Shown here: in pieces, positions 19,895-29,799 of the stretch
Numbering within the stretch: the first letter of the stretch is position 1
Layout of the letters: each line of letters starts with the position of its first letter
Origin: Diplonema japonicum
Taxonomy: Eukaryota; Euglenozoa; Diplonemea; Diplonemida; Diplonemidae
NCBI GenBank assembly: GCA_964019335.1
Contig: OZ025751.1
Coordinates: 186,001 to 250,000 of the forward strand
Length of the DNA: 64,000 bases
Reading direction: 5' to 3'
Program-made: the position numbers and the translations under genes
The notes under the pieces: generated by a model
What the model was told of the DNA's origin: nothing
Seen by the model: only the letters and a program-made list of their open reading frames with translations
Databases searched by the model: none

Positions 19895-21698
19895 ATGGAT
19901 AAACCCAAGGTGTCACAGCCACAGTCGCAATTGCAGTCACAGTCACAATCACAGTCACAGGTTCAGAGTTCACCATCTTCAGCTAAAGCCAAGGTAAAAG
20001 AAGAAGACGAAGTGGGGGGAAAAAAAAAAAGAAAAACAAACACTAGGTAAGCAATGTTATCAATGAAATGAGAGAACTTCCTGTTCTTGACAGGGTTTGC
20101 TTTTTGATCAGTCTGCATTGCCTACCTCTCATCCTGTGTGAAAGGAATTTTTTTCATAGCCTGTTTTCCCCTGGTAGCCTTGTGGGGATAGACAGGAAGA
20201 AAGTGCAGAGCTGCATTCTGGAATTGGGAGAGAGTGTCTTCCATTCCATTTTGGAAGGCTTGTTGGCTGAGAATGTGTTCTTGATGGTTGATGGTGCTAC
20301 CTTCAACCATCGAACCATTCTTGGCTTCAGCCTTTCAGACAGTGAGCACAGCTATTTTTGCAAGGTCTGTTTTTTCAAAGTACAGAGTGTTAACAATATT
20401 ATTATCAGGTAAAATAAGTGCACAAACAGACAAAGTGCTGAACTAGTTTTCTTTTCCAACTGAGGGCAGTTTTCTAGGAGTGGGAAATCATCTGAAGGAC
20501 AAACACAACACAGATAATTGATCTCTCAAAGGTGAGAGCAACTGCTGCAGAGATCACAAAGTACATCACAGAGACAATCAATGAGCTTCAAACAGTTTGG
20601 GGGAGAAAGGGAAAGAAGGGGATAAAAAGGGAAGAAGCAGGAAAAAAAAAGAAAAAAAAGAGGGGAATCCTTGTTTTTTCTGTCTGTGCAGACAACACCA
20701 GTGCCATGCAGTGTGCACTTGAGAAGATCGCCAAGCAGTTTTGCTTGACCCAGACACTGTGGACACTGACACTGCAGCCACCAACACTGACACTGACACT
20801 GATTCAGGTATTCTTTGTGTTTTTTGTGGCCAGGAACAGACTCTCCATGTAGAGTTTGTTTTCATGTTATATTGATCTTTTTTTTTTTAAAAAGACACCC
20901 AGTCTACAACCGGGTTGATCTATTCATTTTCCAAGACTGAAAGCACTGTATTAGATTCTGCACTTGACAGTGCTGCTGAAGAGCTGCAGTTGAGTGGAGT
21001 GTTGGCCTACTGTTGTGGCCCACTCACTGCAGCTCTCACTGGGGGATGTTTTCAAAGTTCCTCGCTTTGAAAAGGTGCTATGCAAGGTGAAGGTATAAAA
21101 CGAAAAAAGGGAGGGGGAAAAGAAATAATATATATTGTTAAACTTGTCGTTTTGGTTTTTCACAAAAAGAAACAAAAAAAAAAAGAACTTGGTGAGGAAA
21201 TGGACAACACAAAGTGGTACCCTTGGACTGAGAAACATCCAGGAGGTTAATGGTGTTAGATCAAACGAAATCCACTTCATCAAGGCTTATGCAGAGACAA
21301 GATGGAATTCAATTGTTGAAACTATGATTTCCATTTCGTCCCTGTACCAATTCCTTGGTGAAGATGACATGGGTTTCCTGGCTGAATTGAACTTCACAAT
21401 CCATGTCTGTGCCCCTTTTGCAGACACCACATCTAGTGCTGATTCTGTCCTCAGCACCAGTTTAGCTTCTGAAGCCCCAACAGAGCACCATTTCAAAGTG
21501 GTTGCTAAAACTCTGCACAAATCAAGATGTAGACTTGATACAAAGGTTGTTAATGCTTGCCTGCAAATTGCAGTGAATTACCACTTTGTGAAGCCCCTGT
21601 TTTTTGAAGGGGAGCAAAAAGAGAAGCATAGCCATGCAAAACAGGCAGAGCATCATAGAGTTGAGGAAAGTGAGAGAGATCTGTTTACACAGACTTAG
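19895..21698 (+). mobile_element. hAT-like transposase remnant
   Basis: An ATG at 19895 opens a Q/S-rich start (MDKPKVSQPQSQLQ) that runs to a GTAAGC donor. Coding islands follow with the order of features seen in hAT/DUF659 transposases: NVFLMVDGATFNHRTILG (about 20267-20320), SVCADNTSAMQCALEKI (about 20680-20730), a CVAHSLQLSLGDVFKV-like block read in another frame (about 21010-21055) and AETRWNSIVETM (about 21290-21325, in the frame ending at 21698). The islands are separated by A-rich, intron-like stretches, so it may be a spliced gene or a decayed copy. No terminal inverted repeats or target-site duplication were identified. Confidence 0.55.
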
Positions 21699-21904
21699 CT
21701 TCCTTTACACTACTTTTCCCATCACTCACATTTCCCCTAGTTGTGACTGTAAAATATAGCTATTTACTGCCAACAAGTAATGACTTTACCATTACTGGTA
21801 GGTAAGTGACTTCACCATGAGGGGCACAATGGGGTGACAAGGGGTAGCATGAAGTAATGAGATTTAGCATAAAGTAATGGGCCCCATGACATATTTTACA
21901 CCAT

Positions 21905-22460
21905 ATTTCATAAACTGGATTGCAGAGTTCCTGAAGGATTGAGAGGCAGCTGTAGAATAGGTGGGGAACAGGTGACTTCTATGAAAAAGAAGAAGGAGTT
22001 CCACAAGGGACAGTCCTCTCCCCACTGCTTTTTATCTGCTATGTGGATGACATAGCAACAAGATTGCACAAAGTGGGTGTGGACACTGGACTGATTACAT
22101 CACTGTTTGCAGATAACATGGCTGTGGAGGCAAGGCACAAGTGCTGGACATGGTGTGTGGGTGGCCAGAGACATCACAATGCTGGAAGTAGCACACAACA
22201 CAGCAGCATGCATCATAACAGGCCTTCCTACAACACCCATCCTAAGACCTCCTGAAAATTGCAAGGCTGAGGAACCTGGCTGAGCTGACCAGGCCTGGAG
22301 ATGGTACTCAAGCACTGCAAGACAACAGTGAAACCAGGGGCTAACATCCCCACCAGCTCACTTTTGGCCTTGCAAAAACTGAAACAAGGGCCAACAAGGC
22401 AGAGAGGACACAATGGTGGGAATCTGGACACAGCTGGGTGGCTAACAAAATAAAAGACCT
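21905..22460 (+). mobile_element. Non-LTR retrotransposon reverse-transcriptase fragment (pseudogene)
   Basis: GVPQGTVLSPLLFICYVDDI followed by LFADNMAV matches the LINE reverse-transcriptase block GVPQGSVLSPLLF..Y.ND and LFADD. Just upstream, WIAEFLKD is followed by TGA and TAG where relatives have Arg codons. The catalytic FADD reads FADN. Downstream, HNTAACIITGLPTTP resembles the C-terminal part of LINE polymerases. Both ends are truncated, so the copy is dead. Confidence 0.75.
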
Positions 22461-22925
22461 AATATAAGGGTGTCTTTCATTCCTCCCTTTCCCCCCCTCC
22501 CTCATGCCTTTCTCCCCCCCCAAAAAAAGGGAGGTTAAAACCCAACTCACAGCCTTCACATGGCACCTCCTGTAAGTAAGCTTTTTTTTTTTTTTTTTTA
22601 AATACTGTAAAACAAATAATGTTGGACAGAAAAACTCCTGGACACCAAAAAAACCCAGACATTTTTCTGTCTGGGAGTTTTTCTGAAGAAGTTTTTTACT
22701 TAAGGGGGGGTAACAGCTCCCACCACATTTGCCTAGAAGGGCTTTATTCCTTGTGCAGAGCCAAAATGTTTACCCTGCGTGGCAGTTTGAATTTTTCTTC
22801 CCTTTTCAATGCACCAACAAACAGCACCCATGGGATCTTTAACTTCTCATAAACCCATACTTCTTTCATCAAATTAACCAGTTCAACTACCCAAGGCATG
22901 TTGCACAGCTGGCTTGTAAGCTGAC
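22461..22925. other. Repeat-region DNA without recognised content
   Basis: A/T-rich sequence with poly-T and poly-A runs. Weakly coding-like islands are present but no family can be named. Confidence 0.4.
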
Positions 22926-23012
22926 ACCAGTGATGGGTGAATCCTAATTAGGACTAGACTGGACTGGACCAGACCAGACTGGATCCAGTGTGAATTTCGA
23001 CCCAATTATGCT
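22926..23012. repeat. GACTGGACC-type repeat, copy 3
   Basis: Begins with GTGATGGGTGAATCCTAATT and continues with GACTGGACTGGACCAGACC and CCAGTGTGAATTTCGACCC, nearly identical to copy 1 at 19.3 kb. Confidence 0.85.
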
Positions 23013-23785
23013 GGATAGTGTCCAAAAAAAATTTTTTTCCACCAAAAAAAGTTGTCAAAGACACCCAAAAATTGATTTTTTTTCCAAAAAAAAATTTTTT
23101 TTCTCAAAAGTACCTATCCTAGGCCTTAATAGAGGCTTTTAGTGAAGTGGGGTGAAAGTGAGAAGTTTGGGGTCAAAAAAAGGTGCCCAAAAAAAAATAT
23201 TTTTCACATGAACAAGTGGTCAAAAACACCTGAAAAGTGGTTTTTTACCTCAGAAAAATTGATTTTTTTCTAAAAGGGTACCTATATCAGGCCTAATAGT
23301 GGTCTATCTGTTGGTTTTCTCTCCTTTATGACTTACCCTTCTCATTCTTTGTATTTACCCCCCTTTTTTTTACTGTACTTTATTGGGTGCATGGGGTGCT
23401 AGAAAAAAAAATAGTGTCCAAAAAATTGTTTTTCCTCCCAAAAAATGTGGCCAAAAACACCCTTAAATTGATTTTTTCTCAAAAAAAATTTTTTTTTCCC
23501 TCAAAAATACCTATTCTAGACCTCAATGAGGCTAATAGTGAAAGTGAGATGGTCATGGGTCAAAAAAAAAGGGCCTAAAGAATTTTTTTCCTCACAAAAA
23601 AAATTGTCAAAAACACCTGAATAGTGATATTTTACCTCAGAAAAAAAGATTTTTTTCACAAAGGGCACCTGTACTTGGCCTAGTAATGGTCCATCTGTCA
23701 TTTTTCTTTCCTTTATAACTTACCTTTCTCATTCTTTGTATTTCCCCCCCCTGTTTTTACTGTACTTTATTGGCAGGTTGTTTTA
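23013..23785. repeat. Two tandem units of an A/T-rich repeat, about 380 bp each
   Basis: Unit 1 (about 23013-23385) and unit 2 (about 23395-23775) share the same order: GTGTCCAAAAAA, GTCAAAAACACC, ACCTATNCTAGNCCT, AGTGAAAGTGAGA and a closing TACTGTACTTTATTGG. They have diverged by perhaps a quarter. A fragment of the same family (CCTATTCTAGGCCTTAATAG) recurs at about 27018-27050. Confidence 0.8.
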
Positions 23786-25030
23786 AAAAATAACCTAACC
23801 CAACAAGAAACCCTAATAGAACCAGCAAATCTGTCAGAAAAGACTACCTGATAGCCTACCTTGGGTGGAAAGGGGGCATGGCTGGCAATATTGGGGTTGA
23901 AAGGTCCCAGGATTGAGGTGAAGAAGGTGCCACCACTGACACTTTGCTATTGTTGGCAAGCACTGGAGGTGAAGGAGATTGCAGCCAAGAGGAAAGACCA
24001 ACTGCTATTGCTGGGCAAGGAACCAAAAGAATGAAATAAATTCCACAAAAAAAATCAAGTAAGGGTAAAAGGTTTGAATACATAGGTTAAATGGGCTATT
24101 AAATTCTTTTTTGATTAAGTAACCACAGCTGGGTACTTTAATTTTCAACCCATTTTGGCAACACTGGGACTAAAAAGTTTTGAATAGGAGGATTTACTCT
24201 TTCTTTATTAGGTTTAAAAATTAAATAGGTTCAGAAAAAAACTAAAGAATAAATTCAAATGTGTGAAATTGTGTGTTTCCTGAAAAGTGAGTTATAAGGT
24301 GGTAGAATGATATAAATCTTAAATTTTCGGAAGAAAGTTGATTCCTTGAAGAAAAAAAAATTTGATTAGGTAACCACAGCTGGGAAACCTACTTCAAGGA
24401 GCATTTTGCTTATCATCACCCAAAATTAGGCCAAAATTCCAAAAATACCATTCTAAAATGAAGCTTGATTTTGTGATTTTCAGGTGGCCATTTAGACCCT
24501 AAGGAAAATTCCTAAAGTGATTTTTAAAAGATTTTTTTCAGTCCAAGTGGGGTCAAAACTTTCCATTGGCTGTTCAAAATTCCATTTTCAGGACCAAATT
24601 GGGTGTTCAAAAAAAAAAAAATTTTTTTTTTTACCCTCCCAGTGTTGTTATGAGAATGAGTTGCCCCCCTGAAATTTTTGGATTTTTACTTACTTTTTAC
24701 TTCAGAATATAGTTTAGAGATGTGTATTCCACCTAAACACCTTTCTGAACTTTTTGGTTTGCAGAAATGGGTTTTTAAGGTGTTTTAAATATAAATTTCA
24801 TGATTTCTGGCTTTTTCCAGAAAAAAAATTTTGGGGTCAAAAATGGCCAAAGTGACTCCAAGTTTGGGGTCCCCTGGGGAAAAAAAAAACATTTTTTGGC
24901 CAAAAATTTCCAAAAAAGTCTGTTTTGAGGGTGCTAAATGAGTGAGGGTCCCTAGAAAAAAAAATTTTTTTTTTGCCCCCCTGCCCCCCCAGCCCCCCCC
25001 CTGGGTTTTTTCCCGTAACAACACTGTTCC
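23786..25030. other. A/T-rich repeat-region DNA
   Basis: No gene seen. A short phrase, GTAACCACAGCTGGG, occurs near 24120 and again near 24370, and alternating A/T and C runs mark 24600-25010. Probably ancient repeat material. Confidence 0.5.
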
Positions 25031-25032
25031 AA

Positions 25033-25760
25033 AGGTGGTGGGGATAGCATGAAAAAACATCAGATGTGTTGTTCACTGTTGACCTCCTCATTGGTCATCA
25101 ACGGTAGCTCCCGAGTGGAAGATCATAATGCAGATGCTCAGGGTGACAAACAGGCAGCAAACTGCACAAGCACCGAATCTTGGTTACCTGGGACACTCTG
25201 GCTGGGGTTGAGCTGTACACCACACACATTAAAGACATGACACAGAATGCAGAAGAAGCTACAACTCAGTTGCAGTGTGCCCCCTGTAATCAAGTAGACA
25301 GTTCTTGTGCAGGGTGCCACCAACACCGGCTTCTTTTAACTCATATATATATCATTCAGGTGGTGGAGATAACATGGAAATATAAGAAGTACATCAGATG
25401 TGTTGTTTGCTGTTGACCTCCATGTCAGTCATCACCAGTAGCACCCAAGTGGGAGAACATAATGCAGATGCTCAGGGTGATGAATTGGCAGCAAACTGCA
25501 TGAGCACAGAATGTTGGTTGCCCTGGGTTGTGTTGCTCTGGCTGGGGTTAAGCTGCACACTGCACACATTAAGGACACAATGCAGAACACAGAAGAAGCT
25601 ACAACTTGGCTGCAGTGCCCCCCTGTATCAAGTTAACAGTTCTTGTGTGGGTGCCACCAACATGATGAACAGGCATTTTCCTCCATCCACTTGGCCGGTC
25701 ATCACCTGTAGCACCCTGAGTGGAAGAACAAATTGCAGATGCTCAGGGTGAGTAAACTAC
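25033..25760 (+). repeat. Dispersed repeat of about 280 bp, tandem copies 1-3
   Basis: The unit runs from GGTGGTGGGGATAACATGG through GCAGATGCTCAGGGTGA and GCTGGGGTTGAGCTG to CCCCCTGTAATCAAGTAG. Copies start near 25033 and 25355, with a partial third at about 25675-25760. Relative to the copy at 61.1 kb, many CG dinucleotides here read TG or CA. Confidence 0.85.
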
Positions 25761-25766
25761 TTAGGG

Positions 25767-26370
25767 CACCAGCTGGGGTTGAGCTGCACACCGCATGCAT
25801 TAAGGACACGACACGGAACGCAGAAGCGGCCAAGGTGCACCCCCTGTCACTGGTCTCCTTTACCTCTTTCATGTTATTTGGTGGTGGGGATTACAGAAAT
25901 ATGGAAATATAAGAAGTACATCAGATGTGTTGTTCACTGTTGACCTCCACGTCGGTCATCACTGGTAGCGCCTGAGTGGAGGAACGTATTGCAGATGCTC
26001 TGGTGTTGAGCTGCACACATTAAGGACACGACACGGAATATTGTGCTGTCAGTGTTGTGGTGATATAGTCACCACTTTCAACCTTGATGATGCAAAGAGG
26101 AAAAAAAAAAAAAAAAAAAAAGGTAAGGAATTCCCTGTTCCGCCAAGTTCTGGTTCCACTGGTTCCGCCGTTCCACCAAGCTCCGACTTTTCAGTTTGGC
26201 AGAAGGGAACGGAACGACCCACCCCTGCATGAGCAGAATCTGGTTACCCGGGACGCCCCGGCTGGGGTTGAGCTGAACACCGCACACATTAAGGACACGA
26301 CACGGAACGCAGAAGAAGCTGTGGTGTACCCCCTGTAATCAAGTAGTCTTGTGCAGGTCCTTTAACTCAT
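25767..26370 (+). repeat. Dispersed repeat, further truncated copies
   Basis: Pieces of the same 280-bp family at about 25767-26040 and 26225-26345. They are interrupted by a 22-A run and an unrelated G/C-mixed insert (about 26045-26225). Confidence 0.75.
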
Positions 26371-26639
26371 ATATCTCTCACCACGGCCGGGTTGTAGCTT
26401 CTTCTGCGTTCCACGTCGATCACCACAGCCGGGTTACATCCAAATACAACATTTCCGGACATATGTACATACCTGCAGCTGCAGTGCACTGGAGTAGATA
26501 GGTGCAAATGGCTTGATGGAGCTGTGCATGTCTGTGGTACAAAGAAGAAGAAGAAGAAAAGAAAAAAGGAAAAAAAAAAGGAAAAAAAATCATTGTCCAA
26601 AAATATTTGAAAAAAAAGTGTTTGCAGGTGTGTCAAAAA

Positions 26640-26750
26640 TTGCAGAAAATTTTCGAGTCTGGTCAGTCCAGTTAGTCCGGCCGATCTGGTCAGTCTGGTC
26701 AGTCCAGTAAATTGGGTACACTGGACTGGACTGGATTCACCTATCACTGC
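26640..26750 (-). repeat. GACTGGACC-type repeat, inverted copy
   Basis: GGTCAGTCCAGTTAGTCC and following variants are the reverse complement of the motif at 19.3 and 22.9 kb. The segment ends in GGATTCACCTATCACTGCC, the reverse of the leader phrase of copies 1 and 3. The family therefore occurs in both orientations. Confidence 0.8.
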
Positions 26751-26995
26751 CAGTAGTGCCCAAGTGGGAGAACATAATGCAGATGCTCAGGGTGATGAAT
26801 TGGCAGCAAACTGCATGAGCACAGAATGTTGGTTGGCTGCAGTGCCCCCCTGTATCAAGTTAACAGTTCTTGTGCAGGTGCCACGAACACGACGAATAGG
26901 CATTTTCCTCCATCCACTTGGCCAGTCATCACCTGTAGCACCCTGAGTGGAAGAACAAATTGCAGATGCTCAGGGTGAGTAAACTACTTAGGGCA
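26751..26995 (+). repeat. Dispersed repeat, partial copy
   Basis: Contains CAAGTGGGAGAACATAATGC, GATGCTCAGGGTGATGAA and the end of the third tandem copy (GATGCTCAGGGTGAGTAAAC), so it derives from the 25.4-25.75 kb tandem block by internal deletion. Confidence 0.8.
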
Positions 26996-27563
26996 CAAAT
27001 TTTTTTTTCTCCAAAGTACCTATTCTAGGCCTTAATAGAGGCTTTTAGTGATAGCTTCTTGTATGGGTGCGAAAAACTAGAAACCATCGACTTGAATGTG
27101 ATGACCAATCTTTCTTCCATTGGCCAAACAAAACTGGAACACAGAACAAATTCCCCATGGGTTTGGACAAAACACAGAACAACATGGAACAAGGGGACAA
27201 GAAGGGGAACAGGACGGGAAGGAACAAGAGGGGCCAACAGGGGACAAGGTTGCTACTATAGTACTATGCACAAAATGCTGGCTGGGGCTTGCATTTTTTT
27301 GGTATTTTTGTTTCCCCCGGTCGTGAGAGGCCTATGGGTGCGGCACACCATGTCTGAAACGTTTAGCTCCCTTGAAGCTCAAACCAGTGTGCGAGTTTAG
27401 CCCATTTTATTTTGGCACGTTGGCGATGGCGGTAGTCGTTGCAAGAGCACCTATAGGAAGTATTGGAAGATAACAGTTAACGGTTTTTTTTTCTTTTTTG
27501 TGGTCGTGAAAAGTACTCTACAACCTGCTGGGGGGTGTCAAGCGCTGCTTTTTTGTTTTGTTT

Positions 27564-27624
27564 TGTTCTGTTTATACCTTCTTATTTCTTTCCTGATCAA
27601 AAAACTTCAAACACATTACCACAG
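27564..27624 (+). promoter_or_regulatory. Probable splice-leader acceptor for first plus-strand gene
   Basis: A T/C-rich tract followed by ATTACCACAG ends 30 bases before the ATG at 27655. The layout (polypyrimidine tract, AG, short leader, ATG) is that of trans-splice acceptors in Euglenozoa. Confidence 0.5.
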
Positions 27625-27654
27625 CTTGAAAAAAAGAAAAGAAACCAAAACGAA

Positions 27655-29310
27655 ATGTTGACTCGAGTCCTGTTGTTTGTTGTGGTTGTTAGTGCGACTG
27701 AAGAGCTAGCACGGATCGGCAGCGTGGGCCCGCTGGAGGGGAAGACCTCTGCAGACCTGGCGAGGTCAGGGGACCACACATTCAGCGTGATGACGGATGA
27801 CACAGTGAGGATCACGAACGTGGCGGACAAGGCGAACCCTGTGGAGGTAGGGATTCTAAAGCACAGGAGCGGTCCGGCAGCCTCTGTGCTGACGGACGGG
27901 AACCTGCTATACGTGGCATACCTGCATGCGCTGGTTGTCTACAATCTGTACCCCAACCCCACTGCCCCAAGGGTCTTGCACACCTTCCTTCCCCCTCCCG
28001 ACGCCGACCTGAACTTCTGGCGTGGGATGACCCAGTCTGCCAACCACCTCTACGTGTCATACTTCCACAGCCCCACCACCACAGAGTCCCTGTACGTGCT
28101 TGCGAAGAAGAACCTGGTGCAGGTAGGGGTTTCAGTGTTGTCGACGACAGGCTCCTTCGTGCTGGACATGACCTACGCGGACAGGAAGGTGTACGCGACC
28201 ACAGAGCACCTCGCCCCCAAGGGGAGCGTCTCTGTGCTGGATGTGTCGGACCCCACGAACCCCCACGAGGAGTCTTCCTTCGCAACGCCGGACATCGACT
28301 TCAATAGGGTTGCCTTCCACGAGGGCTTCCTGTACATCAGCAGGGTCGACACCAACACAGACATGCCGCTGAAGGTGGACCCGTCGACAGGGGTCCCTGT
28401 GGCGATGACGATGCCTGCCTTCGTGCATGACTGTGGGGACATCCACTTCTACAACTCGAGGGTGTACCTTGCCTGCACTGACAACGGCCTCGTTGTGTTG
28501 GAGGAGACGGCGCCCAACAGCTTCACCCTCCTTGCAAGGGACGAGGCGAGGTTCCCCTTCACCATCCTGCCCAGCGGCGGCTACCTTTTTGTGAGCGACG
28601 CGACGGACAGGCTTGCGATCTACGACATCCCGGATGCGGCTGTGGAGCTCGTGGGAGGCATTGCACCTTTTGCGAAGCAGGCTGTGGAGGGAGACTCCTC
28701 TTCTGCTGTGGAGGACAAGGTGAGCGGGCAGTGCTGGGAGAGGATCCCCGAGTGGCTTGCAGGATCGACAGCGTACATGGGGGTTCACGGGGGCAAAGGG
28801 ATGTCCCTGAGATTGGCGTGTCCCGCGACCGACGACCACCAGCAGAGGGACAACAACAACCACTACAACGACCCCTGCACCTTCTACGTGACGCTGCACA
28901 ACTGCCTCCCGTGCAGTTCCTCTACCAACGGGGGCCTCCCGAAAGAGATGCTGGAGGCTGGCTTCGAGGCTGCGGGCTGTGGGCCGAGGTACGTCCCCAT
29001 CTTCCCCGGTGCTCCCGTCGAGGTCCGTAACCACCCGACCGCAATCTTCAAACTGCAGGTGGAGGCAGGTATGGAACCCATTGAGCTGCCCGTTTCCAGG
29101 GAGCTCCTCCACGTCGCGGTGTTCGTGCACTCCACTGGACAGCAGTGCTCCTTGAAGAACGCGAAAGAGTGCGCCGCAGCCTCCCTGGTGTGTGAATACG
29201 ACACGAAGAAGAGGGAATGCATGGACAAGCCGATGTGCCCCACGAGGACAGGCCCTCAACCCGGGCCACAGGGGCACAGGTGCATGTGCTTCGCCCTCCC
29301 GCTGTTCTGA
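27655..29310 (+). CDS. Secreted LVIVD-repeat beta-propeller protein (551 aa)
   Basis: The start at 27655 (MLTRVLLFVVVVSATEEL) gives a clear signal peptide and follows a probable acceptor AG; the same frame extends upstream but looks non-coding there. Residues about 30-345 contain LVIVD-type repeats, for example TVRITNVADKANPVEVGIL, VSVLDVSDPTNPHEESSF and LAIYDIPDAAVELVG, which build a beta-propeller. The last 170 residues are Cys-rich (GQQCSLKNAKECAAASLVC; CPTRTGPQPGPQGHRCMCF), probably disulfide-bonded. No transmembrane segment is seen, so it is probably secreted or lumenal. Function is unknown. Its 3' end is copied in a chimeric pseudogene at 33.4 kb. The gene is intronless. Confidence 0.8.
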   Translation: MLTRVLLFVVVVSATEELARIGSVGPLEGKTSADLARSGDHTFSVMTDDTVRITNVADKANPVEVGILKHRSGPAASVLTDGNLLYVAYLHALVVYNLYPNPTAPRVLHTFLPPPDADLNFWRGMTQSANHLYVSYFHSPTTTESLYVLAKKNLVQVGVSVLSTTGSFVLDMTYADRKVYATTEHLAPKGSVSVLDVSDPTNPHEESSFATPDIDFNRVAFHEGFLYISRVDTNTDMPLKVDPSTGVPVAMTMPAFVHDCGDIHFYNSRVYLACTDNGLVVLEETAPNSFTLLARDEARFPFTILPSGGYLFVSDATDRLAIYDIPDAAVELVGGIAPFAKQAVEGDSSSAVEDKVSGQCWERIPEWLAGSTAYMGVHGGKGMSLRLACPATDDHQQRDNNNHYNDPCTFYVTLHNCLPCSSSTNGGLPKEMLEAGFEAAGCGPRYVPIFPGAPVEVRNHPTAIFKLQVEAGMEPIELPVSRELLHVAVFVHSTGQQCSLKNAKECAAASLVCEYDTKKRECMDKPMCPTRTGPQPGPQGHRCMCFALPLF

Positions 29311-29799
29311 ATATGGTGTATAAATAAAATAATAAGAAAAAGGGGTCTTGTTGACTATCTTCATTTACACACTCTCTACTCCCTTTCTTTTTCTTCCTCT
29401 TCTTTTTTCTACCCCCCTTTCCTTCTTGTCGTTCAACACACAAAGAAGGAAAGGTCGAAAGAAAGAAACAAAGCATGACTTAATGCTTTGGGAGCGTCTC
29501 CCAGCCTTCTACGGTGGAGCTGCGGCGATGCGATGCAACGGCGGTTGTTGCTTTTTTAGTCTGAGAACCTTTTCTTTTCTTCTTCCCTCCACCCCTCCCG
29601 TCACTACTGGAACGGGCTATTCATACCGTATCTAATACTGCTGACACTCAGTATATTTTCCTCTCCGCTAAATCTTTTGCTGCCCTCAGGGTAGTTCAGA
29701 AGAGCATCTTTCTATCTTTCTTCAGTTTTCTTGTGTTCGTTGCCTCCCTTATCCATGCAATTCAGGTAAACCGAATACTCTTATCTCATCACCCACAAG
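29311..29799. other. Intergenic spacer, duplicated at 33.5-33.95 kb
   Basis: 3' flank of the LVIVD gene and 5' leader of the first dual-ART gene. It contains pyrimidine tracts and CCATGCAATTCAG followed by GTAAACC shortly before the ATG. The same sequence with small changes precedes the second dual-ART gene. Confidence 0.75.

Larger units (their letters stand above)
19025..27654. other. Divergent strand-switch region filled with repeats
   Basis: All genes to the left are on the minus strand and all to the right on the plus strand. The 8.6 kb between holds decayed transposable elements, short and dispersed repeats and A/T-rich DNA, listed separately. CpG is scarce compared with the genes on both sides. 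In kinetoplastids such divergent regions are where polymerase II starts polycistronic transcription. The same use here is inference. Confidence 0.75.

Noticed and set aside
27059-27400. 113-codon frame just left of the first plus-strand gene
   Set aside because: It starts in a repeat fragment, has no recognisable domain, and its composition matches non-coding repeat DNA.
27535-27654. Upstream extension of the LVIVD gene reading frame
   Set aside because: The extension covers a pyrimidine tract and ACAG signal typical of a leader, and the downstream Met gives a clean signal peptide.
28132-29364. 410-codon frame on the minus strand opposite the LVIVD gene
   Set aside because: A shadow of a GC-rich coding strand. 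It is His/Arg/Val-rich without homology, while the plus strand encodes a clear signal peptide and repeats.
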